Below are positions 51,417 through 59,013 of a DNA stretch of 64,000 bases, piece after piece (within the stretch, counting starts at the first letter, position 1; every line of letters begins with the position of its first letter). This DNA comes from Streptomyces sp. NBC_00457 (GTDB lineage Bacteria > Actinomycetota > Actinomycetes > Streptomycetales > Streptomycetaceae), in contig NZ_CP107905.1 of the NCBI RefSeq assembly GCF_036014015.1, forward strand, positions 806,001 through 870,000, given 5' to 3'. The translations under genes were made by a program, and so were the position numbers. A model generated the notes under the pieces. That model did no database searches, had not been told where the DNA came from, and worked only from the letters and a program-made list of their open reading frames with translations.

Positions 51417-51608
51417 GTGCCCCAGCACGATCACCGGCCCGACGACCAGCCCGAGCGGGCCGTCGACGAGGTCCTCCGCGAGACCAGGGAGGCCGAACAC
51501 CGCGTCGAGGACCCCGAGGACTCCGAGCGCCGGCGCCACCGCAGGGGTGAGGCCGGCGAGGCCATCACCCCCAACACGCAGGCGCAGGAAGAGTCCCAAG
51601 GCGACTGA
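51417..51608 (+). CDS. Small hydrophilic protein, unknown function
   Basis: A 63-aa protein rich in Glu, Arg, Asp and His, with no hydrophobic segment and probably disordered or helical (EVLRETREAEHRVEDPEDSERR). GTG 51417 is well supported by GAGGAG eight bases upstream. It follows the phosphatase by 56 bp; between them lies a short (CACTG) microrepeat at 51372-51390. Not recognised; codon bias supports translation. Confidence 0.55.
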   Translation: MPQHDHRPDDQPERAVDEVLRETREAEHRVEDPEDSERRRHRRGEAGEAITPNTQAQEESQGD

Positions 51609-51665
51609 CCTGCGGCCGGCTCCGGCCGGACGGGTCGCACGGCGGCACCGGGGTACCCGGGCCGC

Positions 51666-52679
51666 ATGGAGCAGCACCGCACGGAACCCTCGCTGCCGTC
51701 GGCCCGCGGCCGGATCTCCGCAGCCGTCGGGGAGTACCTGCTGGGCGCGGGACCGCTGCCGCGCGCCGAGGACATCACCGCCGCACCTGCCTACGGCGAC
51801 GACCTCCAGCTCGCCCTGTACCTGTGCTACGAACTGCACTACCGAGGCTTCGCGGGCGTGCCCCCGGACCGTGAGTGGGACCCGGATCTGCTGCGCGTCC
51901 GCGCGGCACTGGAGCACCGTTTCCTGTCCGCCCTGCGCGCGGACTCCCCGGTCCACGACACCGTCGACGGCTCGCTGGCGGAGCTCCTCGTCGAGCCCGT
52001 CGACGGGGCGGGGGTCACCCATTACCTCTGCGACGAGGGCGAGTTGTGGCAGCTGCGCGAGTACGCGGCCCAGCGTTCCCTGTACCACCTCAAGGAGGCC
52101 GACCCGCACGCCTGGGTGCTGCCGCGGCTGTCGGGCCGGGCCAAGTCGGCCATGGCGGCGGTGGAGTTCGACGAGTACGGCGGGGGCCGCCCCGAGCGGC
52201 TGCACGCCTGCCTGTTCGCCGACCTGATGACGGACCTCGGCCTGGACCCGACGTACGGCCGCTACCTCGACGCTGCCTCCGCCGACACCCTGGCCACGGT
52301 GAACCTGATGTCCCTCCTCGGCCTGCACCGGTCCCTGCGGGGTGCCCTGGTGGGCCACTTCGCGGCGGTCGAGATCACCTCGTCGCCCGGCTCCCGGCGA
52401 CTCGCCGATGCCCTGCGCCGCACCGGAGCCGGTCCCGCCGCCGTGTTCTTCTACGACGAGCACGTCGAGGCCGACGCGGTCCACGAGCAGGTCGTACGCC
52501 ACGACGTGATCGGCGGGCTGCTGGACGCGGAACCGCACCTCGCGGCGGACGTGGCCTTCGGTGTCGACGTCACCGGATACCTGGAGGACCGTCTCGCCAC
52601 CGCCCTGCTCACGCAGTGGCGCGCCGGCCGGTCGTCGCTCCGCACGCCGCTGGAGCACGACATATCCGGTATCTCGTGA
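51666..52679 (+). CDS. Iron-containing redox enzyme, haem-oxygenase fold
   Basis: A 337-aa member of the haem-oxygenase-like diiron group (Haem_oxygenas_2 / iron-containing redox enzyme). Likely metal ligands are acidic and His residues in LYLCYELHYRGF (~58), AVEFDEYGGG (~161) and FYDEHVEADAVHEQVVRHD (~262). Such enzymes use a diiron centre for oxygenation or C-C/C-N cleavage; individual substrates vary widely. It leads an operon with a methyltransferase and a CDGSH iron-sulfur protein, which may supply electrons (inferred). Confidence 0.82.
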   Translation: MEQHRTEPSLPSARGRISAAVGEYLLGAGPLPRAEDITAAPAYGDDLQLALYLCYELHYRGFAGVPPDREWDPDLLRVRAALEHRFLSALRADSPVHDTVDGSLAELLVEPVDGAGVTHYLCDEGELWQLREYAAQRSLYHLKEADPHAWVLPRLSGRAKSAMAAVEFDEYGGGRPERLHACLFADLMTDLGLDPTYGRYLDAASADTLATVNLMSLLGLHRSLRGALVGHFAAVEITSSPGSRRLADALRRTGAGPAAVFFYDEHVEADAVHEQVVRHDVIGGLLDAEPHLAADVAFGVDVTGYLEDRLATALLTQWRAGRSSLRTPLEHDISGIS

Positions 52680-52700
52680 AATGAGGGGTACCTGGGAGGC

Positions 52701-53366
52701 ATGAACGCTCTGGCGCTTTCGCTCTCCCCACCCGGCGTGTACGCCCCGCAGGACGACACCGCGCTGCTGGCCGGTGCCCTGTCCCAGGAACGGCTCCCGC
52801 CGAACGCGGAGGTTCTCGACGTGGGCACCGGGACGGGTGCGCTGGCGCTCCAGGCCGCACGCCGGGGCACCCGGGTGACCGCGGTGGACGTGTCATGGCG
52901 GGCGGTGTGGACCGCACGGCTGAACGCCTGGCTGGCCGGACTTCCGGTCCGTATCCGGCACGGGGATCTGTTCGCCCCGGTGCGCGAGCAGACGTTCGAC
53001 CTCATCCTCGCCAACCCGCCCTACGTGCCGGCACCCGACCCCCGCCCGCGGGCTCGTGGCGGGGCACGGTCGTGGGACGCGGGCCGCGACGGCCGGTTCG
53101 TCCTCGATCCGCTCTGCCAGGAGGCACCCGCCCTGCTGCGCCCGGGCGGAGTCCTGCTGGTCGTGCACTCCGCGCTGAGCGGTCCCGGCCGCACCCTCGC
53201 GCATCTGCGTGCATCAGGTCTGAGGACCACCGTGACACTGCGGCGGCGCATCGCGTTCGGCCCGGTGCTGCACGCCCGGGAGGACTGGCTGCGTGAGCGA
53301 GGCCTGCTGAGCGCGGCCCAGGACAAGGAAGAGCTGGTGGTCATCCGTGCCGAACGCCCCCGCTGA
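52701..53366 (+). CDS. HemK/PrmC-like class I methyltransferase
   Basis: A 221-aa methyltransferase. SAM motif I is LDVGTGTG (39-46), and the N/Q-methyltransferase motif NPPY is at 105-108. That motif places it with HemK/PrmC/HemK2-type enzymes that methylate planar nitrogen, commonly glutamine of release factors; it is shorter than PrmC and lacks the N-terminal helical domain. Its 3' end overlaps the CDGSH gene by 20 bp, so the two are translationally linked. Confidence 0.85.
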   Translation: MNALALSLSPPGVYAPQDDTALLAGALSQERLPPNAEVLDVGTGTGALALQAARRGTRVTAVDVSWRAVWTARLNAWLAGLPVRIRHGDLFAPVREQTFDLILANPPYVPAPDPRPRARGGARSWDAGRDGRFVLDPLCQEAPALLRPGGVLLVVHSALSGPGRTLAHLRASGLRTTVTLRRRIAFGPVLHAREDWLRERGLLSAAQDKEELVVIRAERPR

Positions 53367-53562
53367 CCGGCCGCGCCGTCTCACCCTCCACGAGCCGGGC
53401 CCACTCCTCGTGGACGGACCCGTCGAGGTGGAACTGGAGGACGGCACCACCGTCACCTCCGACCGCTTCCGGGTCGCCCTGTGCACCTGCCGGCGCAGCC
53501 GCCGTTACCCCTGGTGCGACACGAGCCACCGCAGGCGGACTCGGCGTACCTCCGAGGACTGA
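53347..53562 (+). CDS. CDGSH iron-sulfur domain protein
   Basis: A 71-aa protein with the complete CDGSH [2Fe-2S] motif: Cys46, Cys48, Cys57 and His61 in CTCRRSRRYPWCDTSH. The 3Cys-1His cluster is redox-active and labile. GTG 53347 lies inside the methyltransferase gene. The C-terminus is Arg-rich. With the upstream haem-oxygenase-fold enzyme it may form a small electron-transfer or iron-homeostasis unit. Confidence 0.9.
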   Translation: MPNAPADRPRRLTLHEPGPLLVDGPVEVELEDGTTVTSDRFRVALCTCRRSRRYPWCDTSHRRRTRRTSED

Positions 53563-53699
53563 CAGAAAGTCAATGCCAGCAAGGGAAATTCACCGGGTCG
53601 GGTGAACCAGATCTTGTCGGGCCGCTCCACAGGGATGGTCAAGACCGCGGCGGGGTACCTACCGAGATCGAATGCGCCCCCTGTAGAGGTGGAGCGGAC

Positions 53700-54155
53700 A
53701 TGACGCCGGAAGCAGACGACCGCGCCCGCGAGCGGGCGGAGGGCACGGTCGTGGACGCCTTCAGAACGGCGCGGCCCGCGCCGAACGCTCATGCCCTGAC
53801 CCGCCCGCACGGTCCGTTCACCGTGGTCGAGGCGGCCGGTGACATCGATCTCGCGACCGCGGGGTTCCTCGCGGAGCATCTCGACGCGGCGACCGCGGGG
53901 CCGGAGCCGGACGTACTGGTCGATCTGCGAAGTGTGGACTTCTTCGACTGCTCCGGCCTGCGCGTGCTGTGCCGGGCCGAGGAACGCGCCGTGGCGCGCG
54001 GTGGCCGGCTGCGGCTCGTCGCGGACGATCCACTGCTGCGCCGGCTGCTGCGCGCATCGGGACTACTGGAGCGGTTCCCTCCGCTTCCCGGTGTCCCGGA
54101 AGCACTTCCAAGTGTCCCCGAGGAGCTTCCCCGTGTCCCGGAGGACCGGGACTGA
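53700..54155 (+). CDS. STAS-domain anti-sigma factor antagonist
   Basis: A 151-aa protein with an N-terminal 35-residue extension, a STAS domain (~38-130) and the phosphorylatable Ser85 in FFDCSGLRV. Such proteins, when unphosphorylated, capture an anti-sigma kinase and free a SigB-type sigma factor. The SpoIIE phosphatases in this window are possible activators but are not linked. The C-terminus holds repeats of VPEALP/VPEELP/VPEDRD. A terminator follows at 54163. Confidence 0.88.
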   Translation: MTPEADDRARERAEGTVVDAFRTARPAPNAHALTRPHGPFTVVEAAGDIDLATAGFLAEHLDAATAGPEPDVLVDLRSVDFFDCSGLRVLCRAEERAVARGGRLRLVADDPLLRRLLRASGLLERFPPLPGVPEALPSVPEELPRVPEDRD

Positions 54156-54162
54156 GCTTGAG

Positions 54163-54195
54163 GGCCGGCGGGCGGCCCCACTCCGCCCGCCGGCC
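54163..54195 (+). terminator. Perfect 13-bp stem terminator
   Basis: GGCCGGCGGGCGG and its exact complement flank a seven-base loop (CCCCACT), eight bases after the STAS gene stop. Stands between convergent genes. Confidence 0.88.
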
Positions 54196-54287
54196 TTGTG
54201 CGAGATCACAGGGGCCCCGTCACAGGGTCCGCACTCCCCAGCTACGTGCCCTGTTGGTGATCACGGGGCCCATGCGATCCCGGTCCC

Positions 54288-54719
54288 TCAGAACGCGAAG
54301 ACACTCGCCCCGTAGGAGTTCTTCACGCACTCGTTGCCGAAGGTCCGCTCATAGGAGACGCGCTTGCCCTGCCAGACGCCCTCGACGGTGACGACCACCG
54401 GGTCGTACTGCTTGGTGCACAGCACACCGTCCTTGCTCTTCAGCGCGTCGAAGTCACCGTCCGCGCCGCGCAGTTCGGCACAGGCGTCGGCGGCCACCGG
54501 ATGGGTGCCGGAGGCCTTCGGGGCGCAGGTCAGGGTGACTGCGCGTTCCGGTGTGACGGTGGCCGCGCTCTCGCCGTGACCGGCGGTGAGTACCAGCGCC
54601 GAGGGGGCGTAGAGCGAGGCGGGGGCGGCCGGGGTGGCGAGCGCGGCCCCCGTGAGGGGTCCGCAGACGGCGGTGGCCGTGAGGCCGAGAGTCGCTGCCC
54701 AGCGCGCGGTGTTCCGCAT
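54288..54719 (-). CDS. Subtilisin inhibitor-like (SSI family) protease inhibitor
   Basis: A 143-aa secreted inhibitor. ATG 54719 is chosen because GGAAGG lies nine bases upstream; it directly abuts the alternative ATG 54728. Signal peptide ~1-28 (ALA). The mature part has four cysteines (65, 80, 101, 131) for the two family disulfides, and the conserved C-terminus [17 protein letters not shown]...SVFAF. The reactive loop is LCTK-QYDP, so P1 is Lys103: trypsin-like proteases would be the target rather than subtilisin (P1 Met in SSI). It may restrain the organism's own secreted proteases. Confidence 0.93.
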   Translation of the reverse strand: MRNTARWAATLGLTATAVCGPLTGAALATPAAPASLYAPSALVLTAGHGESAATVTPERAVTLTCAPKASGTHPVAADACAELRGADGDFDALKSKDGVLCTKQYDPVVVTVEGVWQGKRVSYERTFGNECVKNSYGASVFAF

Positions 54720-55044
54720 TGTGTGCATCCTTCCGCTCGAAAAAGAGGGTCTGCCTCAGCCGGCTCGATCGGTGCCGGATCGGCGAGCGCGAGTCTGCCG
54801 AGAACGCCGCCGGAGGTCACATCGGACCCATGGGTTTCAGTAACCTTGCGTATTGAATCAGTGGCGTGAAGTCACAGAATTCGAACGTTCCAAGCCCACA
54901 ACCAAGCCACTCTTGATCGCCGAAAGCGCTTGAGTGGCCGGTTCCCCGGTGCTCGTTAATCGTCCTGAAACATTCCGGTTCAGCCCTCGGCGCACTCCGC
55001 CGCGGCCCCTTGCCTTCACGCCGGAATGGAGTAATCGTCATTAC
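54720..55044. other. Divergent intergenic region
   Basis: No gene. It should contain the promoters of the inhibitor gene (-) and the gene at 55045 (+). It is locally AT-richer around 54835-54965. GCCACTC (54905) and GAGTGGC (54931) are complementary across about 20 bp. No strong promoter consensus could be assigned. Confidence 0.4.
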
Positions 55045-55596
55045 ATGATTACGACAGAGCAACGAGAGAAGCTGCGCGGCTGGTTCGCCGGCCGACTGCC
55101 CGACGACCTCTTCGAAGAGCTGGTCGAGGTGGCGGTGGACCGCGAGGAGATCACCGTCATCGGCCGGATCGCCGAACCGCGCCTGGCGGCGGACGCCCCG
55201 GCGGCCGAGCGGGAGGCGGCCGTGCAGGGCCGGATCGAGGAGTTCCGGGAGCGCACCCGCGAAGCCCGGATCGCGGTGGCCCGCGACGCCGAGCACCGGT
55301 TCCGCCGGAAGGTGTCCTGGGGCGTGGAGTGCGGCGGTGAGCGCACCCTGTTCACACATATCGCCGCACCGGTCATGACCCGGCTACGCCAGCCCGAACG
55401 TCAGGTCCTGGACACACTCATCGCCGCCGGCGTCGCCCGCAGCCGCAGCGACGCCCTCGCCTGGTGCGTCCGCCTGGTCCAGCGCCACACCGACGACTGG
55501 CTCGCCGAACTCAGGGATTCCCTGGAACACGTCCAGCGGGTGCGCGCCCAGGGCCCCGACACGGAACCCGAGGACACCCCGGCGGACGGCGAGTAG
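55045..55596 (+). CDS. Conserved hypothetical protein, helical
   Basis: A 183-aa cytoplasmic protein starting MITTEQREKLRGWFAGRLPDD. The N-terminal two thirds alternates charged helices (EREAAVQGRIEEFRERTREARIAV); the later part (RQVLDTLIAAGVARSRSDALAWCVRLVQRHTDDWL) resembles a ribbon-helix-helix-like or helical DNA-contact region with RSRSDALAW. Function not recognised. The ATG has GGAG upstream at a longer than normal distance. The C-terminus is acidic. Confidence 0.7.
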   Translation: MITTEQREKLRGWFAGRLPDDLFEELVEVAVDREEITVIGRIAEPRLAADAPAAEREAAVQGRIEEFRERTREARIAVARDAEHRFRRKVSWGVECGGERTLFTHIAAPVMTRLRQPERQVLDTLIAAGVARSRSDALAWCVRLVQRHTDDWLAELRDSLEHVQRVRAQGPDTEPEDTPADGE

Positions 55597-55634
55597 GGAG
55601 GCGATGGAGGAACCATCCCGTCACGGCCCGAAAG

Positions 55635-55972
55635 ATGGATGAACCCTCCTCTGTGGCGTTCCTGTCGCAGATCGCGACGCTGCTGCCGTTCGTCTTCGGT
55701 CTGGCGACCGCGAGCATCATCGCCACGAAAGCCCCGGAGTACGTCGATCCGGCCGCTCCGACTTCGTGAGCGGGCTGCCGGCGATCTCGCCGGGCTGGTT
55801 CTTCCTGCCGGTCTGTCTGCTGGCGCTGTACGGCACCGGACTGGACTTCATCGGCCGGTTCGGGCTCGACATCGTGCGGTCCGTCTCGACCTTCGCCACC
55901 GTGATCGTCACCTGCACCACCCACGACGCTGCTGCGGCTGTTCCCGGAACCGCGCGCGGTGTACAGGCCTGA
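55635..55972 (+). pseudogene. Broken NCS1-type purine/cytosine permease remnant
   Basis: Two short hydrophobic frames overlap by GTGA: MDEPSSVAFLSQIATLLPFV... (55635-55769) and MSGLPAISPGWFFLPVCLLA... (55766-55972). Before the second start its frame reads SDF, so the pair looks like one permease broken by a frameshift near 55750. SPGWFFLPVC and LYGTGLDFIG resemble NCS1 (cytosine/purine) permease segments with material deleted between them. Only about 110 of ~480 residues remain. Family recognition is by eye. Confidence 0.45.
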
Positions 55973-56079
55973 GGGTGCGCGGCTCGCGCGGACGGTCGAC
56001 ACACCGGTGCCGCCGATAAACGGGCCGGGAGCACGGGAGGCGACACCCCGTTGTCAGACCCCTCGACTACGTTGCGGGC

Positions 56080-56775
56080 ATGACTCCATTCGTGTTGGTG
56101 GCAGGGGCCCGGCTCGGAGCGTGGGCGTGGGACGAGGTGGCGGCGGAGCTGCGTGCGGCCGGTCATGAGGTGCACGCGCTGACCCTGAGCGGCCTCGCGG
56201 AGAAGCAGGGTGTGCCGGCGGGGCAGCAGACCCATGTCCAGGACATCGTCGCGGAGGTCGAGCGCCTCGATCTGCGGGATGTCGTCCTGGTCGGGCACAG
56301 CTACGCGGGAATCCCGGTGGGGCAGGCCGCCGAGCGCATCGGCGAGCGGCTGGCCCGTGTGGTGTTCGTCGACTCGAATGTCCCGGTCGACGGGGAGAGC
56401 TTCCTGTCGGGCTGGCCGAGCGACCACGTACGCGAGGAGATCGCCGCGCACAACGGCTCCTGGCCGTCGGCGGGTGCCGACCACTACGCGGGCCAGGGCC
56501 TGACGGATGAGCAGATCGCCCGCATCGTGGCCGGCCAGACACCGCACCCGGGCGCGACCCTGACCGAACCGGCCGTCCTGAAGGGCCCGATCGCAGAGCT
56601 GCCGGCGACGTACATCACATGCCTGCTCGACGGCGAGGACCCGATGGACGCGGTGGCCGAGGCACTCAAGAGCGACCACTGGGAACTCGTAGAGATGGAC
56701 ACCGGCCACTGGCCGATGTTCTCCCAGCCGCGCGAACTCGCCCGCGTCCTGCGCGAGTCGGTGGCCCGACCCTGA
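56080..56775 (+). CDS. Alpha/beta hydrolase
   Basis: A 231-aa alpha/beta hydrolase. The nucleophile elbow is VGHSYAGIP (Ser about residue 73), and the catalytic His is in DTGHWPMFSQP near residue 208. The short lid and the FVLVAGARLGAWAWDEV start match small esterase/hydroxynitrile-lyase-like members common in Streptomyces. It precedes the hydroxyacid oxidase gene by 65 bp on the same strand. Substrate unknown. Confidence 0.88.
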   Translation: MTPFVLVAGARLGAWAWDEVAAELRAAGHEVHALTLSGLAEKQGVPAGQQTHVQDIVAEVERLDLRDVVLVGHSYAGIPVGQAAERIGERLARVVFVDSNVPVDGESFLSGWPSDHVREEIAAHNGSWPSAGADHYAGQGLTDEQIARIVAGQTPHPGATLTEPAVLKGPIAELPATYITCLLDGEDPMDAVAEALKSDHWELVEMDTGHWPMFSQPRELARVLRESVARP

Positions 56776-56789
56776 TCGTCCCGTCTGCC

Positions 56790-56801
56790 TACCGGTCGGT
56801 A
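56790..56801. promoter_or_regulatory. TACCG-GT-CGGTA palindrome
   Basis: A 12-bp inverted repeat 39 bp upstream of the hydroxyacid oxidase start. ACCGGTCGGT-type sites are typical of TetR-family operators. No regulator gene is adjacent. Confidence 0.45.
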
Positions 56802-56840
56802 TGGTCGGCGTACTGCGCGTTCTCAGCGACGAGAGGCGGG

Positions 56841-58019
56841 ATGCGGGAGATGGGCAAGCACTGGGCCGACTTCCAGTACGAGATCTACCTCAACGGCATG
56901 TCGGGCGCCGTGCCCCGGCTGCCCACCGATCTGACGCGGCTGGAGGAGCTGACCGAGCAGCGGCTCGGTCCCGGCCCCGTCGGCTATGTGGCGGGCAGTG
57001 CCGGCGACGGGAGCACGGCGCGTGCCAACCGGGCCGCTTTCGGGCGCCGCCGGATCGTGCCGCGCATGCTGCGGGACGTGCACGAGCGGGATCTGTCGGT
57101 CGAGGTGCTGGGCCGTGCGCTGCCCGCCCCGGTGGCGCTGGCGCCGGTCGGCGTGCTGTCGATCATGCACCCGGACGCGGAGTCGGCCGCTGCCCGTGCC
57201 GCCGCCGCGCAGGGCGTGCCGTACATCCTGTCGTCCGCGTCGAGCACGCCGATCGAGCAGGTCGCCGAGACGATGGGCGATGCCGAGCGCTGGTTCCAGC
57301 TGTACTGGGCCAAGGACCGCGAGGTGACCCGGAGTTTCCTGAACCGGGCCAAGGCGAGCGGGTATTCGGTGCTGGTCGTCACGCTGGACACGCCGATGCT
57401 GGCGTGGCGTCCCCGCGACCTCGACCAGGCGTATCTGCCGTTCCTGCACGGCGTGGGCACCGCCAACTACTTCTCGGACCCGGCGTTCCAGGCGGGCCTG
57501 GCCAAGCCGGTGCACGAGGATCCGAACGCCGCGGTGATGCACTTCGTCGGCATGTTCGCGGATCCCGGCAAGACCTGGCCCGACCTGGCGTTCCTGCGGG
57601 AGAACTGGGACGGCCCGATCGTCCTCAAGGGCATCCTGCACCCCGACGACGCCCGGCTCGCCGCCGACGCCGGGATGGACGGGGTCGTGGTGTCCAACCA
57701 CGGCGGGCGCCAGGTCGCCGGCTCCGTCGCCGCGGCCGACGCGCTGCCCCGGGTCGTCGAGGCCGTCGGCGACCGGCTGACCGTCCTCTTCGACAGCGGG
57801 GTGCGCACCGGCGACGACGTCTTCAAGGCGCTCGCCCTCGGCGCGCGGGCGGTGCTGGTCGGACGGCCGTACGTCTACGGGCTCGGCCTCGATGGACAGG
57901 CGGGCGTCGAGCACGTGATCCGCTGTCTGCTCGCCGAGCTCGACCTCACCCTCGCCCTGTCCGGACACGCCACGCCCGCCACGGTGGGCCCCGCCGACCT
58001 CATCGAGGACCCCGCATGA
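56841..58019 (+). CDS. FMN-dependent L-2-hydroxyacid oxidase / lactate 2-monooxygenase-like
   Basis: A 392-aa TIM-barrel flavoenzyme oxidising L-2-hydroxy acids to 2-oxo acids. The catalytic His and the substrate Arg are in VSNHGGRQ (~286-293), the FMN block is LFDSGVRTGDDVFKALALGA, and a substrate Tyr lies in FQLYWAKD. The length and N-terminus (HWADFQYEIYLNGMSG) are closer to lactate 2-monooxygenase than to glycolate oxidase. Stop and next start overlap (ATGA). Confidence 0.9.
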   Translation: MREMGKHWADFQYEIYLNGMSGAVPRLPTDLTRLEELTEQRLGPGPVGYVAGSAGDGSTARANRAAFGRRRIVPRMLRDVHERDLSVEVLGRALPAPVALAPVGVLSIMHPDAESAAARAAAAQGVPYILSSASSTPIEQVAETMGDAERWFQLYWAKDREVTRSFLNRAKASGYSVLVVTLDTPMLAWRPRDLDQAYLPFLHGVGTANYFSDPAFQAGLAKPVHEDPNAAVMHFVGMFADPGKTWPDLAFLRENWDGPIVLKGILHPDDARLAADAGMDGVVVSNHGGRQVAGSVAAADALPRVVEAVGDRLTVLFDSGVRTGDDVFKALALGARAVLVGRPYVYGLGLDGQAGVEHVIRCLLAELDLTLALSGHATPATVGPADLIEDPA

Positions 58020-58996
58020 CCGACGCGAAGAAGAACGTCCTCGCCGTCGTCCCACCCCACATCGGCGGCCGGGCGACCGGAGCCGGACTCGCCGGCCTGC
58101 TCCCCGGCGAGGCGCACGTCACCGTCGTCGAGGCCACCGACGAGGACCCCGCCGCCCTGCGCGCGGCGCACGTCATCGTGACGGCGCTCGCCCCGGTGAC
58201 CGTCGAACACATCGCCGCCGCACCGGAGTTGGAGCTGGTGCAGTGCGCCAGCCACGGCTTCGACTACATCGACGTGACCGCCGCCCGCGCCCGCTCCGTG
58301 CCCGTCTGCACGATCGGCTCCAGCGGCGCCGAGGCGCAGAACGTCGCCGAGCAGACCTTCGCCCTCATGCTCGCCCTGGCCAAGCAGCTGATCCCCGCGC
58401 ACACCGCCCTCGTCGAGGCCGACTGGGCGCTCCCCCGGCTGCAGCGCTCCCTCACCGAGCTGTCGGGCAAGACCCTCGGCATCGTGGGCCTGGGGCAGAT
58501 CGGGCAGGAAGTCGCCCGGCGCGCGGTCGCGTTCGACATGACCGTCGTCTACGCCGGGCGGCGCCCCGTACCGCCGGAGACGGAAGCCCGCCTCGGCGGC
58601 GCCCGCCATGTGCCGCTCGACGAGCTGCTGCGCACCGCCGACTACGTCTCCCTGCACACGCCCCTCACCGAGCAGACCCGGCAGCTGCTGAACGCCGAAC
58701 GCCTCGCGCTCCTCAAGCCGACCGCGTTCGTGATCAACACCGCCCGGGGTGCACTGATCGACCAGGACGCCCTCGCCGACGCGCTGGAGCAGGGGGTCCT
58801 GGCCGGGGCGGGCATCGACGTCTTCGACCCCGAACCGCCCACCCCGGCCCTGCGTCTGCTCAGGGCCCCGAACGTGGTCCTCTCCCCGCACACCGCGGGA
58901 GTCACCCGGGAGACGCTGATCCGGATCGCGCTGGCCGCCGTCCAGAACGTGGCCGGGTTCCTGGCGGGCAACCCCCCACAGGACGTGGTGAGTTAG
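58016..58996 (+). CDS. D-2-hydroxyacid dehydrogenase
   Basis: A 326-aa NAD(P)-dependent dehydrogenase. The Rossmann motif GLGQIG lies near residue 160. The catalytic set is visible: Arg in NTARGALID (~240), Glu in DVFDPEPP (~269) and His in SPHTAGVT (~288). ATG 58016 overlaps the oxidase stop. Because the upstream enzyme uses L-hydroxy acids and this family uses the D form, the pair could invert a hydroxyacid through its 2-oxo acid. Confidence 0.92.
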   Translation: MTDAKKNVLAVVPPHIGGRATGAGLAGLLPGEAHVTVVEATDEDPAALRAAHVIVTALAPVTVEHIAAAPELELVQCASHGFDYIDVTAARARSVPVCTIGSSGAEAQNVAEQTFALMLALAKQLIPAHTALVEADWALPRLQRSLTELSGKTLGIVGLGQIGQEVARRAVAFDMTVVYAGRRPVPPETEARLGGARHVPLDELLRTADYVSLHTPLTEQTRQLLNAERLALLKPTAFVINTARGALIDQDALADALEQGVLAGAGIDVFDPEPPTPALRLLRAPNVVLSPHTAGVTRETLIRIALAAVQNVAGFLAGNPPQDVVS

Positions 58997-59013
58997 CCGG
59001 GAACCGCGCCCCC

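Noticed and set aside
51649..53690. GGGTACC before three consecutive plus-strand genes as SigB-type -10 elements
   Set aside because: No matching -35 element at the right distance in two of the three cases; GGTACC palindromes occur by chance at this GC content.
40871..54907. Shared TTGCGTATT(G/C)AAT and CAACCAAG(T/C)CAC words in two intergenic regions (around 40875 and 54850-54907)
   Set aside because: Orientation and spacing differ between the regions and the flanking genes are unrelated; probably coincidence.
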